From the NCBI RefSeq assembly GCF_025961225.1, contig NZ_JAOQNG010000001.1, forward strand, positions 3,056,166-3,120,165: DNA of 64,000 nt, read 5' to 3'. Below are positions 58,749 to 64,000 of this stretch, piece by piece. Within the stretch, counting starts at the first letter, position 1. Each line of letters starts with the position of its first letter. This DNA is from Azospirillum canadense. GTDB lineage: Bacteria; Pseudomonadota; Alphaproteobacteria; Azospirillales; Azospirillaceae. Both the position numbers and the translations under genes were made by a program. Below the pieces are notes generated by a model. It worked only from the letters and a program-made list of their open reading frames with translations, made no database searches and was not told the DNA's origin.

Positions 58749-59561
58749 TTATGGGACCGCAACGGTCGCGCGCACCGGCAGATGGTCGGACGCGCGGCGG
58801 GTCAGCACTGTGCGCACCACCTCGAAGGCCGGGATCACCAGTCCGCCGCTGGCGTAGATGCGGTCGAGCCGCAGCGTGGGCATGCGCGCGTGGAAACTGC
58901 GCGGGTTGGCGCAGTCGGGAAAGGCTTGGCCCAGCCGCTTCAGCCGCGGCGAGTTGGGCGTCCACTCGTTCAGGTCGCCCATGAACAGCGTCGGCAAGTC
59001 CGGCCGTTCCGCCACCCGGCCGATGATGGTTTCCACCTGCTTGGCCCGTTCCCACGGGTCGAGGCCGAGGTGGGCGACGATGACGCGCACCGGGCGCCCC
59101 TGCACCTCCACCACGCAGTCGAGCCCGCCGCGCGGCTCCCGCCGGCCGACGCTGAGGTCGATGTGCGCGCAGTCCCGCACCGGCAGGCGCGTCAGGATGG
59201 CGTTGCCGTAGTGGGCGCGCGCGTTGTGCTTGGTCGGGCCGGCGTGGGCCTTCAGGCCGGTGGCCTTCTCCAGGAAGGCGAACTGATCGAGCCCGGCCTC
59301 CCCCCTGTGATGCCAGCCGACCTCCTGGAGGCCGACGAGGTCGACGTCCAGCTCCTTGATCACCTCGGCGATGCGGTCGGGCGCGAAACGCGCGTCCAGC
59401 CCGACGCAGCTATGAATGTTCCAGGTCGCGATGCGCAGCGTCGCCATGCCCTCGGGCACCGATCCGGCGCGCCCGTCGAGACGGCGCCGCGGGCGGCGGG
59501 CACGGGCGGCACGCAGCGCGGCGGCGATCCGCTCGACGCGCTCTTGGCTGAATCGGATCAC
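58749..59561 (-). CDS. endonuclease/exonuclease/phosphatase-family hydrolase
   Basis: A 270-residue EEP-fold hydrolase: IATWNIHSCVG, LVGLQEVGWHH with the catalytic Glu, GNAILTRLPV, FMGDLNEW and SDHLPV with the catalytic His. The substrate could be nucleic acid or phospholipid-like compounds. GTG 59561 overlaps the stop of the upstream PLD-like gene by 4 bases (GTGA), so the two are translationally coupled. ATG further in (near the GMATLRIATWN) is possible. Confidence 0.9.
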   Translation of the reverse strand: MIRFSQERVERIAAALRAARARRPRRRLDGRAGSVPEGMATLRIATWNIHSCVGLDARFAPDRIAEVIKELDVDLVGLQEVGWHHRGEAGLDQFAFLEKATGLKAHAGPTKHNARAHYGNAILTRLPVRDCAHIDLSVGRREPRGGLDCVVEVQGRPVRVIVAHLGLDPWERAKQVETIIGRVAERPDLPTLFMGDLNEWTPNSPRLKRLGQAFPDCANPRSFHARMPTLRLDRIYASGGLVIPAFEVVRTVLTRRASDHLPVRATVAVP

Positions 59562-61876
59562 CGGTCTTGCTCCCCCGTCTCTGCCGTCTTCATGGTTTGG
59601 GCCGTCTTCATGGTTTGGGCCGTCTTCGCCTTCTTGGCCGTCTTCTTCACGATTCGGTTGCCCACCCAGCCGAGCGACAGCGCGACCAGCGCCACCAGCG
59701 CCAGAAGGGTGATGTCGGCGGCCGAGGGATCCCGCATCGTCCGTTCCAGCTGGTTGCCCAGAAGGTTGAAGACGAGGATGCCCGGCGCCATCCCCAGCAC
59801 CGTTCCGAACAGATAGTCGAGGAAGCGGATCCGGGAAGCCCCCGCGACAAGATTGACCACGGTGAAGGGCGCCACCGGCACCGCCCGCACGGCGACGACG
59901 GCGAGCACGCCGCTGTCGCCCAGCCGCTCGCTGACCTTCGTCACAGCCGGCCCGCCGTAGCGTTCCAGCGGCTTCCGCCCGGCGGCGCGGCCGACCCAGA
60001 ACAGCACCGCGGCCGAAGCCAGCACCCCGGCCAGCGCGGTCGGGAAGCCCAGCCACGGCCCCAGCGCGATGGCGGTCGCGGCGACCAGCAACATCACCGG
60101 AAACATCACGAGGCCGCCCACCACATAGAGCAGCACGAGCCAGAGCGGGCCGAGGGGCACCTCCCGCACCCGCGCGATGGCGCGGAGCACGCCGTCGAGC
60201 GTCGCCCACTCCTGCAAGGGGGTGTGGCTCCACAGGCCCCACATCCCGCCGACCGCCAGCAGCACGGCGAACAGCGCGATCCAATGATGCCGGCGCGGGA
60301 TGCTGGAGGGCAGGACGCGGCGCACGATCTCCACCGCGCCGACCGGCCGTTCCGGGTCGAAGACCTTGGCGTCGGCGACGGCCGCGGCCAGCACGCCGGG
60401 CTCCTGGTCCTCCATCGGCTTCAGGGTGCGCCCGTCGGGACGGCGCAGCGTCTCGATGGTGTGGACGAGCGAGCCGCTGCGGCGCAGCTCCGCCGCCACG
60501 CTTTCCGGGGCGACGCCGAGATGCTCGGCCACCAGGGAGTTGCGCACGTCCACGATGGCGCGGCGGGCCTGCCGCCCCTCCTCGCGGTGCTTTTCTTCCG
60601 GGCCGGCCGGCGCCTCCAGCGCCAGGTCGCATTCGGTGTCGAGCCCCATGGAGCGGTTGTTCAGGTTGGCGGAGCCGATGCGCAGCAGCCGGTCGTCCAC
60701 CACCATCACCTTGGCGTGCACGGTGATGCAGGCTCCGCCGTCGGTCAGGGCGACGTACAGGCGGAAGCGCCCATGGGTGTCGGCCTCCCGCAGCTCCCGC
60801 GTCAGGCGGGCGCGGGCACCCAGCATGACGGTGTTCTCAAGCCAGCTGGTCGTGCGCACCGGGTTGACGATCACCACCTCCGGCCCGTCCGGCTCGGCCA
60901 GCCGCGCCTTCAGCGCGTCGGCCACGGCGGTCGAGGCGAAATACTGGCTTTCCATGTAGATGATGTGCCGGGCGGAGCGGATGGCCTCCACATACAGCGC
61001 CTCCACCTCGCGCACCTCCTCGCGGCCGTTCCAGGACGGGGCGGTGCGGGCGATGCCGACGGGCATGTCGCGCAGAAGCGGCGTCAGGGTCGGCGGCCAG
61101 GGGTCCAGGCTGTGCACGGCCGCGCGCTTGGCGTTGATGCTGAGCCGGTGCGGGCGCGACTGGAAGGCCGAGGGCGGCGGCGGCGGGTCCAGGTGCGTGC
61201 CGGTGGCGCGGTGCCAGCGCTCGCGGAACAGCTCCCCCATCGCGCGGGCGGCGTCGCCGTCCACCGCCATCATCACGTCGTGGAAGGGCTCGTAAGGATT
61301 GCCGTCCGGCTGGCGGCGCAGCGGCTCGTGGGCGCGGTGGGCGCGCGTGTCCCAGCGGTTGGCGGTGATGTCCAGCCCGCCGCAAAAGGCCAGCTGGTCG
61401 TCGATGACCAGGATCTTCTGATGGTGGCAGGCGCCCGCGGGGTGGTCGCTGTCCAGCCGGTAATGCAGGCGCGGGTGGCTCAGCCAGTTGCGCAGGAACA
61501 GCGGCTTCGACCAGCGGGCGAGGTCGAACAGCTCCGCATAGTCCCACTTCAGCACATGGATGGACAGGTCGGGCCGGGTCGCCGCCAGCCAGTTCAGCAG
61601 GGTGCCCAGCCGGTCCGGCCGGCGCGGGCGGCGCATCTGCGGCGTCAGCCGGATGCGCGCGTCGAAGTCCCAGGCGGTCAGGTAGATGCTGCGCCGCGCC
61701 CGGCGCATGGCCGTCTTGGCGATGGCGAAATAATCCTCCGCGTCGATGATCACGCCGACGCGCTCCGCCTGTTCAACCCGCCAGACGGTGTGGCCGGGGA
61801 CCAGAATGGGTGCGGGGACGGCCGGTTGCGGCTGGCCGCGGGGGTGACGGGTGGGATCGGGGCGGGGTGCAAGCAT
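59558..61876 (-). CDS. phospholipase D-like protein fused to a VTT/DedA-like membrane domain
   Basis: A 772-residue protein. The first 460 residues carry two PLD HKD motifs (HHQKILVIDDQLAFCGGLD and HAKVMVVDDRLLRIGSANLNNRS). Then comes a membrane part of about six helices that resembles the VTT/DedA domain (GPLWLVLLYVVGGLVMFPVML, GVLASAAVLFWVGRAAGRK, PVAPFTVVNLVAGASRIRF). The last 25 residues are Lys/Thr-rich and built by an 18-bp DNA repeat. PLD activity acts on phospholipids; the fusion suggests a membrane lipid role. Start ATG 61876. Confidence 0.92.
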   Translation of the reverse strand: MLAPRPDPTRHPRGQPQPAVPAPILVPGHTVWRVEQAERVGVIIDAEDYFAIAKTAMRRARRSIYLTAWDFDARIRLTPQMRRPRRPDRLGTLLNWLAATRPDLSIHVLKWDYAELFDLARWSKPLFLRNWLSHPRLHYRLDSDHPAGACHHQKILVIDDQLAFCGGLDITANRWDTRAHRAHEPLRRQPDGNPYEPFHDVMMAVDGDAARAMGELFRERWHRATGTHLDPPPPPSAFQSRPHRLSINAKRAAVHSLDPWPPTLTPLLRDMPVGIARTAPSWNGREEVREVEALYVEAIRSARHIIYMESQYFASTAVADALKARLAEPDGPEVVIVNPVRTTSWLENTVMLGARARLTRELREADTHGRFRLYVALTDGGACITVHAKVMVVDDRLLRIGSANLNNRSMGLDTECDLALEAPAGPEEKHREEGRQARRAIVDVRNSLVAEHLGVAPESVAAELRRSGSLVHTIETLRRPDGRTLKPMEDQEPGVLAAAVADAKVFDPERPVGAVEIVRRVLPSSIPRRHHWIALFAVLLAVGGMWGLWSHTPLQEWATLDGVLRAIARVREVPLGPLWLVLLYVVGGLVMFPVMLLVAATAIALGPWLGFPTALAGVLASAAVLFWVGRAAGRKPLERYGGPAVTKVSERLGDSGVLAVVAVRAVPVAPFTVVNLVAGASRIRFLDYLFGTVLGMAPGILVFNLLGNQLERTMRDPSAADITLLALVALVALSLGWVGNRIVKKTAKKAKTAQTMKTAQTMKTAETGEQDR
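59583..59625. repeat. 18-bp tandem repeat in the PLD-VTT gene end
   Basis: GCCGTCTTCATGGTTTGG occurs at 59583-59600 and 59601-59618, with a partial third copy to 59625. It encodes the repeated Lys-Thr-Ala-Gln-Thr-Met in the C-terminal tail. Confidence 0.9.
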
Positions 61877-62109
61877 GCGGTGTGGCCGGGTGTCGGACGG
61901 GGTTGGGCGGGGTCGGCAAGCGGAGTCGCTGCCACGAACAACACCTGGGAACGCGATCCCTCCCCGCCCACGCCGTCAGGCGAAATTTCGTTGCCCGACC
62001 GGCAACATACCGCGTACCGTCGGGGCCAACCCTTTCGGCCAGCACCCCCGAACCGCTACCCGAACCGTCCGCTGAAGAACGTTTCCAACACCATGACGCC
62101 GCACCGCCG

Positions 62110-62898
62110 ATGCTGAGCTTCGCCGCACGTCGGCTCGCCGCCGTGGTGCCCGCCCTCCTCCTCTTCGCCCTGTGCGCCGCGCTGGCCGCGGCGGCTTACG
62201 CTCCCGACTGGAGCGGCGCGCTGCGGTCCGCCTTGGCCGGGCTGCCGGTGACCGTGGTGCTGGTCGTGCCGCCGCTGGCGGCGGGCACCCTGCTCGGCGC
62301 GCTGCTCGGGCTGACGGCCAGCCTGCGTCCGCGCTCGCTCTGCGGGCGCGCCGGCCGTACGCTCGGCGCGCTGGGACCGGCGCTGCCGGCCTTCCTGCTC
62401 GCGGCGGTCCTTGCCGCTCCCTTCACCATGATGGGGCGGAGCGGCTGGGCGGCGCTGCCGCTCGCCTGGCTGGCGCTGGCCGTCCCGCCCGCCGCGCAGG
62501 CGGCCCGGCTGGCGCGGGAGGCCCTGGACGACGAATTGCACGGCGATGACGTGAAGGACGGCCTTCCGAGGGCGCCGGGCGGCGTGGCGCTGCTGGCAGC
62601 GCGCGGGCGCGGCCTCGGCGAGCGGACGGTGCTGTGGCATCATGCGGTTCCGCTGGGCGTCGCGGCGGTGGTGGGCGGCCTGCGGATCGCGGTGGTCGCG
62701 ACGGTGGCCGGGGCCGTCGCGGCGGAAAGCCTGTTCGACGTGCCCGGCGCCGGGCGCCTGTTCGTGACCGCGGCCCGTGCCAGTGATGCCGGGATCGCCG
62801 TTCCGGCGCTGGCCGCCCTGTGCGGGCTGGCGGTGCTTCTGGGCGCCGGCGCCGCCGTGCTGCACGGCTGGCTCGACCCGCGGGCGCGGCGCCCCTAA
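62110..62898 (+). CDS. divergent Dpp/Opp-like ABC permease (short)
   Basis: A 262-residue membrane protein with about six hydrophobic helices. The EAA-type loop is present but altered (AREALDDELHGDDVKDG, then HHAVPLGVAAVVGGLRIA), and AAESLFDVPGAGRLFVTAARASD matches the end of DppB-like permeases. It is shorter than typical DppB (about 315). ATG 62110. The stop overlaps the next start (TAATG). Confidence 0.82.
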   Translation: MLSFAARRLAAVVPALLLFALCAALAAAAYAPDWSGALRSALAGLPVTVVLVVPPLAAGTLLGALLGLTASLRPRSLCGRAGRTLGALGPALPAFLLAAVLAAPFTMMGRSGWAALPLAWLALAVPPAAQAARLAREALDDELHGDDVKDGLPRAPGGVALLAARGRGLGERTVLWHHAVPLGVAAVVGGLRIAVVATVAGAVAAESLFDVPGAGRLFVTAARASDAGIAVPALAALCGLAVLLGAGAAVLHGWLDPRARRP

Positions 62899-63743
62899 TG
62901 TCGACCATCATGGATCGCACGCGCGGCGCGGCCGCATCCCCCAAATCCCCCTGGCCCGAAACCCCTTGGCAGGCCGCCGGCCGGCGGCTGGTCGATTGCC
63001 CGTCGTCGTCGGTGGGGCTGGTCGTGCTGATTACCCTGCTGCTCAGCGTGCCGACGGCCGCACTCATCGGCGCCCGGTTCGGCAACGGGCCGCTGGAGCG
63101 GGCTTTGGCCGCTGGGCAGGGCAGCCTGGCCTTCGCGCTGCTCGGCGGGCTGCTCGGTGCCGCGGTGGGGCTGGCCTGGGGCGTGGCGGCCACGGCGCTC
63201 GGAACCCGCGCGGAGCGCAGCCTGATGAGGCTGGCGGAGCGGCTGGCCGGATTGCCGCTGGTGCTGGCGCTGCCGCTCGCCGCCGGACTGGCCGGGCGCG
63301 GGCTGTGGGTGCTGGCCCCGGCCGCCGCCCTGACCGCCGCACCCTTCATCGCCCTGGTAACGCGGGCGGAGCTGCGCACCCTTCTGCGCCGCGAGTTCCT
63401 GGCCGCCGCCCAGGCGGCGGGCGTGCCGCCGGGGCGCATCCTGCGCCGCCACTTGATCCCCAACGCCGCGCTGCCGCTGGCCGCGGCTGCCTGGACCGCC
63501 CTGCCTCGCGCCCTGGCGGCGGAAAGCTTCGCCGGGCTGCTCGGCCTCGGCCTGCCCACCCCGGTGCCGAGTTGGGGCGCGGCGCTGGCCGCGGCGATCC
63601 GGGCCGGCGACCCTGCGGCGCTCGCCGCCCCGGCGCTGCTTCTGGCCCTGACCCTATGGGCCTTGCACGCGGTCGGGGACGGCCTGCGCGCCGCCGTGGG
63701 CGGCCGAAGCCAACACGCCGCCGTGGGCGGGGGCCGGCCATGA
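62898..63743 (+). CDS. divergent Dpp/Opp-like ABC permease (second)
   Basis: A 281-residue permease with a clear EAA loop (REFLAAAQAAGVPPGRILRRHLIPNAALP) and the DppC-like SFAGLLGLGLPTPVPSWGAAL. ATG 62898 shares one base with the preceding stop (TAATG). Its stop overlaps the ATPase start by 4 bases (ATGA). Confidence 0.87.
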   Translation: MSTIMDRTRGAAASPKSPWPETPWQAAGRRLVDCPSSSVGLVVLITLLLSVPTAALIGARFGNGPLERALAAGQGSLAFALLGGLLGAAVGLAWGVAATALGTRAERSLMRLAERLAGLPLVLALPLAAGLAGRGLWVLAPAAALTAAPFIALVTRAELRTLLRREFLAAAQAAGVPPGRILRRHLIPNAALPLAAAAWTALPRALAAESFAGLLGLGLPTPVPSWGAALAAAIRAGDPAALAAPALLLALTLWALHAVGDGLRAAVGGRSQHAAVGGGRP

Positions 63744-64000
63744 CGGTCCCACGCCTGTCCGTCGAGGGGCTGTCGCTGCTGGCCGGCGACGCCGTCCTGC
63801 TCGACCGCCTGACGTTCGCGGTCGGCGCCGGGGAGGTGCTGGCCGTTTCCGGTGCGGCGGGAGCGGGGAAGAGCCTGCTGTTGAAAGCGCTGGCCGGGCT
63901 GGTGCCGCCGGACCTGACCTGCGATGGGACGATCCAGGCCGTGGGGCGCCGCATCCTGGTCACCACGGACGGGACGCTGTTCCCGCACCGGACGCTGGAG
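63740..64000 (+). CDS. ABC transporter ATP-binding protein, N-terminal part
   Basis: The window ends inside this gene. The visible 87 residues start MTVPRLSVEGLSLLAGDAVL and contain Walker A GAAGAGKSLLLKALAGL. ATGA overlap with the previous permease shows a tight operon. The rest, including the signature and Walker B, is outside the window. Confidence 0.9.
   Translation, partial: MTVPRLSVEGLSLLAGDAVLLDRLTFAVGAGEVLAVSGAAGAGKSLLLKALAGLVPPDLTCDGTIQAVGRRILVTTDGTLFPHRTLE

Noticed and set aside
62093..62116. Seven-codon upstream frame overlapping the permease start at 62110
   Set aside because: It has no ribosome site and such short chance frames are frequent in this DNA; unlike the murJ case there is no duplication.

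Overview
The window is very GC-rich, densely coded DNA from an alphaproteobacterium. The best guess is an Azospirillum-like member of the Rhodospirillales. The guess rests on a Fur/Mur-type regulator, an SUV3-like helicase, an AzoBphP-like bacteriophytochrome, KorAB, a PHB depolymerase and the codon bias; no rRNA or other species marker is present. The left edge cuts an SUV3-like helicase and the right edge cuts an ABC ATPase gene.

Layout. 0-10 kb: exported protein, htpG with a likely heat-shock promoter, a CBS-histidine kinase, a transglutaminase-like protein, fur, a HAD phosphatase, a degenerate receiver and a SAM hydroxide adenosyltransferase. 10-19 kb: a hybrid kinase, cold-shock protein, a sigma-54 activator with a His-rich linker, then the tightly packed coaBC-dut-rrf2 run followed by cysK. 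19-22 kb: a PPC-like protein, a moeB-dsrE-small-protein operon and a PAP2 phosphatase. 22.2-23.7 kb: a plasmid-type RepA gene bracketed by twelve 15-bp iteron-like repeats, the most unusual object in the window. 23.7-31 kb: a Liv-type binding protein, a frameshifted Cache/PAS sensor kinase, murJ, trpS and pcp. 31-41 kb: a MarR-like regulator, a DUF1127-like gene, a bacteriophytochrome kinase, an exported peptidase-like hydrolase, a low-affinity iron permease, a large MscS channel, a PaiB-like protein and a molybdopterin protein. 41.9-48.5 kb: korA-korB-ferritin-like operon, DUF1289, DUF2383 and DUF892 stress-type proteins, YgjV, small ORFs and a tRNA-Arg(ACG). 48.7-64 kb: gpt, a large helical unknown, an Opp/Dpp-type transporter set with a creatininase-like gene, a YifB-type ATPase, a PHB depolymerase, a PLD-VTT fusion with an EEP hydrolase, and a second set of ABC permeases with an ATPase.

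Two themes stand out. First, an iteron/RepA module sits among chromosome-type genes (htpG, coaBC, dut, cysK, trpS, murJ, a tRNA), so this replicon may be a chromid, or may carry an integrated or functional plasmid-type origin. Second, several long near-perfect palindromes of three sequence families sit at gene 3' ends, mostly between convergent genes, as if acting as two-way terminators or mobile intergenic elements. Signal transduction is heavily represented: four sensor kinases including one broken, a sigma-54 activator and a degenerate receiver.
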